Shown piece by piece: positions 32,177 to 40,969 of a DNA stretch of 60,589 bases. The position numbers were made by a program, and so were the translations under genes. Within the stretch, counting starts at the first letter, position 1; every line of letters starts with the position of its first letter. The DNA comes from AG41 sp036522815. Lineage in GTDB: Bacteria; Gemmatimonadota; Gemmatimonadetes; Gemmatimonadales; GWC2-71-9. The notes beneath the pieces are model-generated. The model did not search any database. It was not told the DNA's origin and saw nothing but the letters and a program-made list of their open reading frames with translations. The stretch is from contig DATDFC010000054.1 of the NCBI GenBank assembly GCA_036522815.1, positions 1 through 60,589 of the forward strand, read 5' to 3'.

Positions 32177-34771
32177 ATGACACCGGTTTGGCGCGCGACG
32201 CGGGTCGCCCTGTGGCTCACGGTGGCCGGCGTCTCCGTGGCGGCCGCTCAGCGGGCCGCTCCGCCCGATACGGCGGAGCCCATCCTCGTGGAGCTGCGCC
32301 TCGGGCATGTCGCCGGTCGCACCGTCGCGGCGTACCGGGTGCGCACCGAAGTCCTGCTCCCGCTCACCCAGTTCCTGCAGCTCGCCGAGATCCGCTACCG
32401 CCTGAGCTCGGCCGGACGGCTCGAAGCCACCGTGGATCCGGGAGGTCGGCGTCTGGTGATCGACGCGGGCGGCGACACGATGAGCTACGGCGCGCGCCGC
32501 GTGCGGTTGGAGCCCGAGTACCAGAGCTTCCGCGAGGGGGAGCTGTACGTGGGCGCCGAGCGCCTGGGCGATCTGCTGGGATCGCCGTTCATCGTGGATT
32601 TCTCGGAGCTCACGGTGACCATGGCCGATCCGGGCGACCTGCCGGTGGCGCGCCGGCTGCGTCGCGAAGCGGCCCGGACGGCCCTGCTCCGGCCGCGCGA
32701 GCTGGTGCATCCGGATCTGCTGCTCGCGGCCGAGCACCCGCACTGGGACGGCCTGGTGTTCGATTACTCGCTGCTCGCACCCAGCGGCGACCCGCTCGCG
32801 GGCAGCGGGTACACGGGGGCGCTCGGGGCGGACGCGTTCGGCGGCTCGCTCGAGCTCGTCGCCTCGAGCGTCGGGCGGGCGGCGGACGGCGTGGTGCAGA
32901 TCGCCGGGTCGTGGACGGGCGTGTGGCGCGACCAGCGCTGGCTCCAACAGCTCCGTCTGGGCGATGGTGTGTCCACGGGGCCCGCGCTGCGGCCGCTGCG
33001 CGGCGTCTCCATCACGAATGCACCGTTCGTCCGCCCTTCCCTCATCGGCATCGAGCGTTACGACGGCGTACTCGAGCCGGGGGGCGGGTGGTCGGTCGAG
33101 GCGTACCGCGGCGGGCAGCTCCTGGCGTTCGACTCGGCGGACGCCGCCGGTCGTTTCGACGTGCAGGTGCCCGTGCGGTACGGCGAAAACCCCGTGGACT
33201 TCGTGGCCTACGGCCCGCTCGGCGAGATCCGCGAGTTCAACCAGACCTTCCGCGTCGCCGACGAGCTGCTCCCCGCCCGGCGGTTCGAATACGGCGTCTC
33301 GGCCGGGTCGTGCCGCGGGACGCCGTGTGGCGCCACCGCCAACGTCGATCTGCATTACGGCGTGAGCGACCGTTGGACCGTGCGGGGCGGGCTCGATCAG
33401 TTCTGGCGCGACACGCTGCCCGATCTGACTCACGCCTACGTTTCGGTCGTGGGCAGCCCGTCGACCACCTGGACCGTCACGCTCGACGGGGTCACCGCCG
33501 CGTTCGCGCGCGCGGGGCTGCGCTACGAGCCGTCCATCGACCGGCGCGTGACCGCGGAATACACGCGCTACGCCGAGGGCACCGTCGCGCCCATCCTCTC
33601 GCCGCTCGGCGCCCGTTCGCGGCTCATGCTGTTCGGGTTCTGGCGACCGATCCGCCGGGCGGGCTTCTTCTTCTTCGACGGCACCCTCGACCGTCAGACG
33701 AGCGTGGCCGGCACCACGACGTTCGCGCGCGTCGAGAGCTCGACCGAAGGTCAGGCGGTGCGCGCGTTGCCGTTCGTCCGGTTCGAGCGGGACGCCCCGG
33801 CCGGCGTGCCGGGGGCGACCCGGTGGTTCAGCGGCGCCAGCGCCGTCGTGCTGCCGCGCCCGGCGCTCGGCCCGGTGCTGGGGCCGATCTGGCTGCGCGG
33901 CGCTGTCGAGATCGAGACCGACGGCCCGCTGCGGCTGTCGTCGTATTCGCTGCTCGCCGCCCGCCCCGTCGGCGCGGGGTTCCGGGTCGAGGCGGGTGTC
34001 ACATGGCTGCGCGGGTCAGGCCCGGTGTTGTCGCTCTCGTTCACGTCCTACCTCGCCGCGCTGCGGTCGTACACCACGGTGAGCGCACCCGCCGGCGGCA
34101 CAGTCAGCGGAACACAATACGTGCAGGGGTCCGTGCTGTGGGACCGCGCGACCGGTCGGCTCACGACGGCGCCCGGGCCCTCGCTCGAGCGGTCGGGCGT
34201 ATCCGGGCGGGTGTTCCTGGATGAGAACGCGGACGGCGTGCAGAACCCCGGGGAGCGGGGCATTCCGGGCGTGCGCGTGCGGGTGGGCACGAGCACCGCC
34301 GTCTCGGACTCGAACGGCGAGTTCCGCGTGTGGGACATCGTGCCGTTCGAGCCGGTCAGCGTGCAGGTGGACTCGCTATCGCTCTCCTCCCCGCTGCTCG
34401 TGCCGGCGTTCGCGAGCGCGCTGCTCGAGCCCGGCCCCAACCGCTTCCGCGGCCTGAACATTCCGATCGTGCAGGCCGGCGTGGTGGAGGGTCGGGTGAG
34501 CCGCGGGGCGGGTGCCGGGCGCGTCGGCGTTCCCGGTGTGACGCTGCGGCTCACCGACCGGCGCAGCGGAGTCACGCAGCGCTTCACCACGTTCTCGGAC
34601 GGCGCGTTCTACGTCCTGGGGGTGAAGCCCGGCGACTACGACCTGACGGTGGACCCCGGTGTGCTGGACGCGCTGCAGGCGACCGCCGGAGCGCTGCGGG
34701 TGCGGCTCGCGCCCACCGCGACCGGCGTGGGCGCCTCCGGTCTGGAGGTCGAGCTCAGGCCGAGGCCGTAG
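32177..34771 (+). CDS. Outer-membrane usher-like barrel with C-terminal SdrD/CarboxypepD-like domains
   Basis: An 864-aa exported protein with a signal peptide ending near AAAQR (residue 25). An N-terminal domain of about 130 residues is followed by a barrel rich in alternating aromatic strands. It shows usher-like elements: ELRLGHVAGRTVAAYRVRTEVLLP at the start, GVSITNAPFVRPSLIG and GRFDVQVPVRYGENPVDFVAYGPLGE midway. From about 675 the protein carries an SdrD B-like repeat (GRVFLDENADGVQNPGERGIPGVRV) and a second carboxypeptidase-regulatory-like domain (GVTLRLTDRRSGV). Ordinary ushers end in two small plug-like C-domains; here they seem replaced by these. Its end overlaps the convergent histidine kinase by 17 bases. 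Confidence 0.78.
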   Translation: MTPVWRATRVALWLTVAGVSVAAAQRAAPPDTAEPILVELRLGHVAGRTVAAYRVRTEVLLPLTQFLQLAEIRYRLSSAGRLEATVDPGGRRLVIDAGGDTMSYGARRVRLEPEYQSFREGELYVGAERLGDLLGSPFIVDFSELTVTMADPGDLPVARRLRREAARTALLRPRELVHPDLLLAAEHPHWDGLVFDYSLLAPSGDPLAGSGYTGALGADAFGGSLELVASSVGRAADGVVQIAGSWTGVWRDQRWLQQLRLGDGVSTGPALRPLRGVSITNAPFVRPSLIGIERYDGVLEPGGGWSVEAYRGGQLLAFDSADAAGRFDVQVPVRYGENPVDFVAYGPLGEIREFNQTFRVADELLPARRFEYGVSAGSCRGTPCGATANVDLHYGVSDRWTVRGGLDQFWRDTLPDLTHAYVSVVGSPSTTWTVTLDGVTAAFARAGLRYEPSIDRRVTAEYTRYAEGTVAPILSPLGARSRLMLFGFWRPIRRAGFFFFDGTLDRQTSVAGTTTFARVESSTEGQAVRALPFVRFERDAPAGVPGATRWFSGASAVVLPRPALGPVLGPIWLRGAVEIETDGPLRLSSYSLLAARPVGAGFRVEAGVTWLRGSGPVLSLSFTSYLAALRSYTTVSAPAGGTVSGTQYVQGSVLWDRATGRLTTAPGPSLERSGVSGRVFLDENADGVQNPGERGIPGVRVRVGTSTAVSDSNGEFRVWDIVPFEPVSVQVDSLSLSSPLLVPAFASALLEPGPNRFRGLNIPIVQAGVVEGRVSRGAGAGRVGVPGVTLRLTDRRSGVTQRFTTFSDGAFYVLGVKPGDYDLTVDPGVLDALQATAGALRVRLAPTATGVGASGLEVELRPRP

Positions 34772-36503
34772 CCCGCCCCGCGACCTCGCGGACCACCCGC
34801 TCGAGCACGGCGAAGTCGAACGGTTTGGCCACCGTGGGCGCGCCGGATTCCTTGAGCAGCGTGGCCGTCTCCGGCGTGAAGGCGTCGCCGGTGCTGAACA
34901 CCAGGCGCGCCACGAGATCGGGCCGGTCGCGCCGCAGCCGCTCCAGGAACTCTCGTCCGCTCATCCCGGGCATCCGCACGTCGGAGATAATCACGTCGAA
35001 GTCGCGCTGCTCGAGCCGGCGGATCGCCTCCCAGCCGTCGGCGACGCCCTCGACGTGGATGTCGCGGCGCTGCAGGAAGCGCAGCAGCGCGTCGCGTAAC
35101 GCGACCTCGTCGTCCACCACGAGCACCGCGAGCCGGCCGGCGGCCGGGGGCGGGCCCGGCTCCGGAGTGGCAGCGGGCTCGCGGGCTTCCTCGCGCTGGT
35201 CGCGCGGCAGCAGCACGCAGAAGCGGGCGCCTCCTCCCGGCTCCGACTCCACCCAGATGCGGCCGCCGTGGTCCCGCGCGATGCCGTAGCAGATCGAGAG
35301 CCCCAGCCCCGTTCCCACGCCTTCCGGCTTCGTGGTGAAAAACGGGTCGAAGATCCGGGTGCGGAGCTCAACCGGAATGCCCGGGCCCGAGTCGGCGATC
35401 TCGAGCCGGGTGTCGGGCTCGTGGGCTCGGGTCCGCACGGTGATCGTGCGCGGAGTGTCGACGGTCACGAGAGCCTGCTCCGCGTTGATCAGCAGGTTGA
35501 GGAGCAGCTGCTGCAGCTCGGAGGCGTCCGCCCAGATCTTGGGGTCGCCGGGATCGAGGTCGAGCGCCACCGTGATGTTCAGCGTCGAGAGGTGGTAGGA
35601 GCGCAGCGCGAACGTGCGGCGGGCGATGTCGTTCAGGTCCACGAGGGCGCGCTGCTTGCCGCCCGCCCGCGCGAACGCCAGCAGGCTGGACGTGATCCGC
35701 CCGATGCGGGTGGCTTCATCGTACATCATCTGGAGCATATCGCGATGCTCGGGCTTGAGCTCGTCCAAGAGCAGCGTCTGCGCGAAGCCCGAGATGATCG
35801 CCGCCGGGTTGTTGATCTCGTGGGCGACGCCGCTCACCAGCTGGCCCAGGGCGGCCAGCTTTTCCGCCTGCTGATACTGGGACTCGCTGCGCCGCTGGTC
35901 GGTGACGTCCCGCGCGAGAATCAGCACACGGGTGATCGCGCTGCCCTCCCGCACCGGCGCGTACAAGAGCGCCGCGATGCCGTGGCTCCCGTCGGCGCGG
36001 ATCAGGGGGATCTCCAGGCGCTGTACGTCGCCCCGGAATGCCGCGGCGAGTCGCTCCTGGACGAGGGCGACGGCGTCGGGGTTCACGAAGTCGAACAGGG
36101 TGGGACGCTGGGTGGTCCCGGGGAGGGCGCCCATGCCCCGGGCCGGCTCGTTCGCCTCGAGGACCCGGCCGGCGTCGTCGACCACGACGATGGCATCGGG
36201 CACGGCGTCCATGACGAGCCGCAGGTTGCGCTCCGCGGCCGCGGTCGCCGCGAGTGAATCCATGAGCGATCGGGTCTGACTCGCGACCTCGTTCTCGAGC
36301 AGTGCCGCATAGCGACGGTTGGCGCGGAGCGAATACGTGGACCGGACGCCGATGCTCGCTACCGCGGCGCCGATCAGCACGGCGGCGACGAGGGTGCGCG
36401 CCGCCCGATCGGCGGGGGCGAGCAGATAGGCCAGCACGATCACCAGGAACGAGAGGGCGGCGATCGTCACCAGCGTGCGGGTAAGGCGGTCAAGGGGGGG
36501 CAC
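34755..36503 (-). CDS. Hybrid sensor histidine kinase with PAS and receiver domains
   Basis: A 582-aa protein. GTG 36503 is chosen because GGAGG lies six bases upstream; ATG 36533 has no such site. Two helices (about 10-28 and 36-53) with almost no periplasmic loop suggest membrane anchoring or sensing within the bilayer. A PAS domain (about 92-205) leads to HisKA with H228 in SGVAHEINNP, an HATPase (NLLINAEQAL, DSGPGIP, GTGLGLSICYG) and a receiver with D508 (ISDVRMPG) and K560. No output domain exists, so a separate regulator is needed. Convergence with the pilus operon makes control of pili possible, but no evidence proves it. Confidence 0.93.
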   Translation of the reverse strand: MPPLDRLTRTLVTIAALSFLVIVLAYLLAPADRAARTLVAAVLIGAAVASIGVRSTYSLRANRRYAALLENEVASQTRSLMDSLAATAAAERNLRLVMDAVPDAIVVVDDAGRVLEANEPARGMGALPGTTQRPTLFDFVNPDAVALVQERLAAAFRGDVQRLEIPLIRADGSHGIAALLYAPVREGSAITRVLILARDVTDQRRSESQYQQAEKLAALGQLVSGVAHEINNPAAIISGFAQTLLLDELKPEHRDMLQMMYDEATRIGRITSSLLAFARAGGKQRALVDLNDIARRTFALRSYHLSTLNITVALDLDPGDPKIWADASELQQLLLNLLINAEQALVTVDTPRTITVRTRAHEPDTRLEIADSGPGIPVELRTRIFDPFFTTKPEGVGTGLGLSICYGIARDHGGRIWVESEPGGGARFCVLLPRDQREEAREPAATPEPGPPPAAGRLAVLVVDDEVALRDALLRFLQRRDIHVEGVADGWEAIRRLEQRDFDVIISDVRMPGMSGREFLERLRRDRPDLVARLVFSTGDAFTPETATLLKESGAPTVAKPFDFAVLERVVREVAGRATASA

Positions 36504-36557
36504 GGGCGACCTCCGCGCTAACCTAACGGCCATCCCCGGCGGCCGGGAGGGTTCGTT

Positions 36558-37910
36558 ATGTTTCGCGGCCGTATGGACCTCCTGGGATGGAAAGACGCGC
36601 CCCGCGCGACACTGGGGCAGTGGGACGATTTCGCGCGCTTTGCCGACGCGGCGCGACGCGACGGGCTGACGCATACGGTCGTTTGCGGGATGGGCGGCTC
36701 GAGCCTCGCACCGCAGGTGTTCGCGGCGAGCTTCGGGGAGTCCCGCCTGGCGGTGCTCGACAGCACCGACCCGGCCGCCGTGCTCGCGGTGGCGCGCGCG
36801 CCGGACTTCGGCCGCACCCTGTTCGTGATCTCGAGCAAGTCGGGGACTACGGTCGAGACGCTCTCGTTCTACCGGTTTCTCGCGGCGCGTGCCGGACCGG
36901 AACGCTTCGTGGCCATCACCGATCCCGGCAGCCCGCTCGAGACGCTGGCCCGCGAGCGCCGCTTCCGGGCCGTGTTCCCGCACCCCCCGGACGTGGGGGG
37001 ACGCTATGCCGCCCTGACGGTCGTGGGGATGCTGCCCGCCGCGCTCGCGGGGATCGATGGTCGTGTCCTGCTCGAGCGGGCGCTCGCGGTGGACCCGGAG
37101 GCGGCGCGCGCGCTGGGCGCGCGTATCGCCGCCGCCGCCCTCGCGGGGCGGGACAAGCTCGTGCTGCGCCCGCCGGCGGCGGTCACGCGGCTGGCGGACT
37201 GGATCGAGCAGCTCGTAGCCGAGAGCACCGGCAAGGGCGGACGCGGCGTGATTCCCGTGGTCGACGATCCCGTCGGGGCGCAGTATCCCGATGGCCAGGT
37301 CGTCACCGATGTGCCGCCCGAGCCGCTCGCTCTGGGCGCGGCGTGCGTTTCGTGGGAGTATGCCACGTGGGAGCTGTGCGTCCGTCTGGGGGTGAACGCG
37401 TTCGATCAGCCGGACGTGGAGCAGGCGAAGGCGCTGGCGCGGGCCGAGCTGGCGGGGGGGGTGGGTGCCGGCGCAGGGGAGCAGCATGCTGCGCCCCTAC
37501 CAACGATCACCCCCGAATCGCTGCGCCAGGCGGCACGGCCCGGCGACTACCTGGCGATCCTGGCGTACCTGTCACCCACGCCCGACGTCACCGCCAGGCT
37601 CCAGGCGGTGCGTGCGGCCTGGGGGCGCGCGCTCGGGTGCGTCACCACGCTCGGCTTCGGCCCGCGCTACCTCCATTCCACGGGCCAGCTGCACAAGGGT
37701 GGTCCCAGCACCGGCCTGTTCCTGGTGGTCACCAGCGACGACGCGGAAGACGCGGAGATTCCCGAGAGCGGAATCACGTTTGGACGGCTCAAGCGCGCTC
37801 AGGCACGGGGGGACATTCGGGCGTTGCTCTCGCGGGGACGGCGCGTGGCGCACGTGCATCTGCGGCGCGCGGAGGAGGTCACGCAACTCGCAGACCTTCG
37901 TCCAGCATGA
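36558..37910 (+). CDS. pgi: Glucose-6-phosphate isomerase (Tal-Pgi-type isomerase half, stand-alone)
   Basis: A 450-aa cytosolic enzyme interconverting glucose-6-phosphate and fructose-6-phosphate. Its motifs match the isomerase half of bifunctional transaldolase-Pgi proteins: CGMGGSSLAPQV, VISSKSGTTVET (sugar-phosphate loop), GRYAALTVVG, GVNAFDQPDVEQAK and LHSTGQLHKGGPSTGLF. The transaldolase half is absent, and no transaldolase lies in the window. GGGAGGG at 36546-36552 fits ATG 36558. It could supply precursors to the glycan locus that begins convergently at its 3' end; it overlaps that locus by 32 bases. Confidence 0.88.
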   Translation: MFRGRMDLLGWKDAPRATLGQWDDFARFADAARRDGLTHTVVCGMGGSSLAPQVFAASFGESRLAVLDSTDPAAVLAVARAPDFGRTLFVISSKSGTTVETLSFYRFLAARAGPERFVAITDPGSPLETLARERRFRAVFPHPPDVGGRYAALTVVGMLPAALAGIDGRVLLERALAVDPEAARALGARIAAAALAGRDKLVLRPPAAVTRLADWIEQLVAESTGKGGRGVIPVVDDPVGAQYPDGQVVTDVPPEPLALGAACVSWEYATWELCVRLGVNAFDQPDVEQAKALARAELAGGVGAGAGEQHAAPLPTITPESLRQAARPGDYLAILAYLSPTPDVTARLQAVRAAWGRALGCVTTLGFGPRYLHSTGQLHKGGPSTGLFLVVTSDDAEDAEIPESGITFGRLKRAQARGDIRALLSRGRRVAHVHLRRAEEVTQLADLRPA

Positions 37911-38868
37911 GCTCGGCCCACTCGGGCACTGGTGGGATCCGTTTGAACAGATCGCGCCGCGCGCGATGGAGGCACTCCAGCATCCGGTAGAACGTCAGGT
38001 GCCGGGCGGCGCCTGGCTCACTCGATTCCTTGTAGGTGTCGACGAACTGCCTCACGACGCCGTCCAACGCCTTGAGCGAGCCCAGCTGCGTCAGGGCCAG
38101 TCGTTGCACGGACACGACGAACCAGGCGACGTCCCGACTCGGGTCCGCCACGTCGCACTCATCCAGGTCGAGCACCGCAGTGCGCCCGTGGCTCAGCAAC
38201 ACATGCTCGGGCATGTAACTGCCGTGCCCGGCGCGGAAGCCGTCGATGCCGGCACCGGCCCGGGCGTCCTCCAGCCTGCGAAGAAGCTGCGCGGCTTTGG
38301 CGGCGAGCGACCCCTCGAACGTCGCGATCCGGTCCGCCCAGTGCCGAGCCCGCTCGAGCAGCGCCTCCGGCTCGGCCGTCTGGCCGAGCCGCGGCGCCGT
38401 GGCATGGAAGCGCGCCAGCCACCGGGCGCCACGCTCAGCGGCGGCCAGCTGCTCAAGGGGGCCGCCGCCCAGGAAGACCTCTTTCGCCGCGGATCCCTGC
38501 ACCCGCTCTTCCAGCAGCAGCTGCAGCGTGGGCAGGAACGCCAGCGGTTCCGGGATCGAGAACTCCGAGTCCGTGCCGAAGCCGGCTGCGCGGACCGCGG
38601 TCATGACCCGAAAGATGTCCGAGCGATCGGTGGTGTGCACCTTACCGATCACCGTGTGCCACCCGCTCTCCGTCCGCACGCCGAGCTCGAAGGTGCAGCG
38701 AGCGAGGTGCGCCTTGAGCGGCTGGACACGGAGCTCGAGGGGACGGCCCCACCGCCAGGGACCGAGGGCCAGCCGCTCGAGCTCGTGACGGAATTCCTCC
38801 CGATCGAAGACGGCGGCAAAGCCGGCGATGACGACGCGGGCGTCCTTTTCCGCGTAGGGAGTCCTCAT
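37879..38868 (-). CDS. APH-like kinase paralogue with HGS in place of HGD
   Basis: A 329-aa protein of the aminoglycoside/choline-kinase-like fold. K76 (VIGK) and the metal-binding LDLDE (D234, D236) are present, but the catalytic loop reads HGSYMPEHVLL: S217 replaces the catalytic Asp and H222 replaces the Asn. A close paralogue lies directly upstream with the same change at the same positions, so the change is shared and old. Phosphoryl transfer may be lost or use another base. Last gene of a four-gene operon linked by ATGA overlaps. The shared first 60 residues (RWGRPLELRVQPLKAHLARCTFEL) differ from ordinary APH proteins. Confidence 0.82.
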   Translation of the reverse strand: MRTPYAEKDARVVIAGFAAVFDREEFRHELERLALGPWRWGRPLELRVQPLKAHLARCTFELGVRTESGWHTVIGKVHTTDRSDIFRVMTAVRAAGFGTDSEFSIPEPLAFLPTLQLLLEERVQGSAAKEVFLGGGPLEQLAAAERGARWLARFHATAPRLGQTAEPEALLERARHWADRIATFEGSLAAKAAQLLRRLEDARAGAGIDGFRAGHGSYMPEHVLLSHGRTAVLDLDECDVADPSRDVAWFVVSVQRLALTQLGSLKALDGVVRQFVDTYKESSEPGAARHLTFYRMLECLHRARRDLFKRIPPVPEWAELMLDEGLRVA

Positions 38869-39863
38869 AGCGCGAGCGCCTCCAAGCCTTGGTCTAGCAT
38901 GGTGGCCGTCCACTCCGGTGCCGGGGGATTCCGGCCGAGCAGGTCACGTCGGCCGCGATGCAGGCACTCCACGGCGCGGTAGAACCCGTATCTCGGCAAG
39001 CCGTCTCCGCGGCTGGACGCGCGGTACGTGTGGAGAAATTCTTCGGCCACGTGGTCCAGTGCGTGGAAGGAGCCGAGGGATTTCAGCGCGAGTCGTTGGA
39101 GCGAAATCACCCACCAGGCGACCTCGCGAGCCGGATCCGCCACGCCGTACTCGTCGAGGTCGATCGCGACGGTGCGCGGTCCGGACAGGATGACGTGGTC
39201 GGGAATGTAGCTGCCGTGCGTGGCGCACGGGTCTTCCGCGACGGTCGCCGGGAGGCTCCGTTGCAAGCCCGTAAGCAGCGCCCGGGCCTTGCCGGCGAGG
39301 GGCTCCCCCCAACGCACGATCTCATCGGTCCAGGTCTCGCAGCGCGCCACCTCGGCGGCCGGGTCAATCCGCTTCCCGAGCCGGCGAGGCGCGGCGGCTT
39401 GGAAACGCGCCAGCCAGCCCGCGCAGCGTCGAGCGACCGCGGCATGCTGCGCTCGATCGCCGGTCAGCAAGACGTCCTTCGCCGACGGACCGGCCACGTT
39501 CTCTTCCAGGCGCACGCCCAGCGCGGCGAGATAGGCCAGCGGTTGGGGAATGGAGAACTCCGCGTCCGGTCCGAAGCCGGCATGGACGAAGGCCTCCATC
39601 GCCTGGAAGATGTCCGCGCGGTTGCGGGCGTAGGTCTTGCCGATCAGCGAGCGTCGTGCGCGGGCAGTGTGGACCGTGACTTCGAACGTGCAGCGTCGCG
39701 TGTGCGCCTTGCGCACGCGAACGTGTACCTGTCGCGGCATTCCCCAGCGCCACTGCGAGCGGCACAACCGCTCGAGCTCCTCGCGCAACTCGGGCCGTTC
39801 CACTACGTCCGAGACACGAGGCGCGGTGCCCTGCGTCCCTCGCGGCGCGGATTCGAGCGTCAT
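38865..39863 (-). CDS. APH-like kinase paralogue with HGS in place of HGD
   Basis: A 332-aa paralogue of the next gene with near-identical residue numbering: RRCTFEVTVHTARARRSLIGK (K76), HGSYIPDHVILS with S218 in place of Asp and H223 in place of Asn, and AIDLDEYGVADPAREVAWW (D235, D237). The shared lesion in the catalytic loop and retained metal site suggest the pair arose by duplication after the change and is kept by selection. ATG 39863 overlaps the stop of the upstream gene (ATGA). The substrate is unknown; a nucleotide-binding or carrier role is possible. Confidence 0.82.
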   Translation of the reverse strand: MTLESAPRGTQGTAPRVSDVVERPELREELERLCRSQWRWGMPRQVHVRVRKAHTRRCTFEVTVHTARARRSLIGKTYARNRADIFQAMEAFVHAGFGPDAEFSIPQPLAYLAALGVRLEENVAGPSAKDVLLTGDRAQHAAVARRCAGWLARFQAAAPRRLGKRIDPAAEVARCETWTDEIVRWGEPLAGKARALLTGLQRSLPATVAEDPCATHGSYIPDHVILSGPRTVAIDLDEYGVADPAREVAWWVISLQRLALKSLGSFHALDHVAEEFLHTYRASSRGDGLPRYGFYRAVECLHRGRRDLLGRNPPAPEWTATMLDQGLEALAL

Positions 39864-40969
39864 CCGACCCCAGCGGCCTGTGTCGCTCCAGGCGCCCAGT
39901 TCTCTTCCTCGAGCAGGGTGGCGAGCTCTCGCAGGAAGTTCCCGAAGTGCCGGGATAAGGCGCGATGCGGCCCCCACCAGGCGAGCCACTCGAGCGCCTG
40001 ATACAGGGCCACGCCGGTCAGTTCCTCGCGAAACGCCGCTTCGTCGATGCGCCGGCCGGTCTCCGCCTCATACTGCTCGCGGTAGGCGCGCCGCATCGCG
40101 TCGCGTTGCTCCGTGGTCCACTTGCCCGACGTGAGGCTCACGAGGTCGAACGTGCCGGGGCCGAGCGCGGCCGTCTCCCAGTCGATCACGACGACCTTGG
40201 GGCCGTGCTTGCTGCGGCGCAGCAGGATGTTCTTGCCGAAGTATTGTCCGTGGAACACGCAGCGCGGTAACGCGCTGAGCCATTCGATGCGGTCCATGAA
40301 GCACTCGAGGCCGCGCGCGACCAGGGTGTGCTCCGCACCCGTGAGCTGGGGCAGGAGCTGCTCGACGCGCTCGGCGCAGCGTCGGTAGTGCGCCTCGTCG
40401 TAGCGGGGCAGGAATCGTGTCTGGGTGTCGGGCAGGCCGTGCGTCGCCGCATGGAAACGCGCCGCCCAGCGGGCCGCGGCCGTCCAGCGGGGCATGTCGA
40501 GATAGTTGTGCAACAGCGTCCGCCCACCGTCCTCGAAAAAGGCCCAGAAGCGATCGCGCTCGGGCTCCCAGCGGTATCCGTACAGGTGCAGCGTCCCGAA
40601 CCGCTCCGGAGAGAGGATCGTTTCGTACATCTGCAGCTCCCGCCGACCGGGTTCGAGGTCGTACGCACGCACGGCCCGCGCCTTCTCCATCTGATGGTTC
40701 GGATGGAGATCCTTGAAGAACACCAGCAGCGGTCGTCGCTCGCCCTTGAGCGAGACACGCAAGCGCTCGGTGGGGAAACTGGAGCTCCCCCTCGAGAACT
40801 GGCGACGGATTTCCTGAATCCGGATGGGCCGGCCCCGGAGCCGGGTCAGCCCCGCCTCGAGCGTTCGGCGAATCGCGGGAGTTAGCCGCTCGTCAACCGG
40901 TCGCGGCTCGACCGCGCGGCTTCGCTGTTTCGTTGCTACGGCGGGCGTCGACCGCTCGCCGCCCATCAT
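39860..40969 (-). CDS. APH-like kinase with HGQ in place of HGD
   Basis: A 369-aa protein of the phosphotransferase fold. The N-lobe has FSRGSSSFPTERLRVSLKG and LLVFFKDLHPN with a candidate ATP Lys. The catalytic loop is CVFHGQYFGKNILL: Gln replaces the catalytic Asp while Asn is kept, and the metal Asp is kept in VVVIDWETAALGPGTFDLVSL. It is more distant from the two HGS paralogues than they are from each other. It overlaps both neighbours by four bases and lies second in the operon starting at 41217. Its biochemical role is unknown. Confidence 0.82.
   Translation of the reverse strand: MMGGERSTPAVATKQRSRAVEPRPVDERLTPAIRRTLEAGLTRLRGRPIRIQEIRRQFSRGSSSFPTERLRVSLKGERRPLLVFFKDLHPNHQMEKARAVRAYDLEPGRRELQMYETILSPERFGTLHLYGYRWEPERDRFWAFFEDGGRTLLHNYLDMPRWTAAARWAARFHAATHGLPDTQTRFLPRYDEAHYRRCAERVEQLLPQLTGAEHTLVARGLECFMDRIEWLSALPRCVFHGQYFGKNILLRRSKHGPKVVVIDWETAALGPGTFDLVSLTSGKWTTEQRDAMRRAYREQYEAETGRRIDEAAFREELTGVALYQALEWLAWWGPHRALSRHFGNFLRELATLLEEENWAPGATQAAGVG

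Noticed and set aside
36504..36533. ATG 36533 as the histidine kinase start
   Set aside because: No ribosome site, and the gap to pgi would shrink to 24 bases; GTG 36503 has GGAGG at ideal distance.
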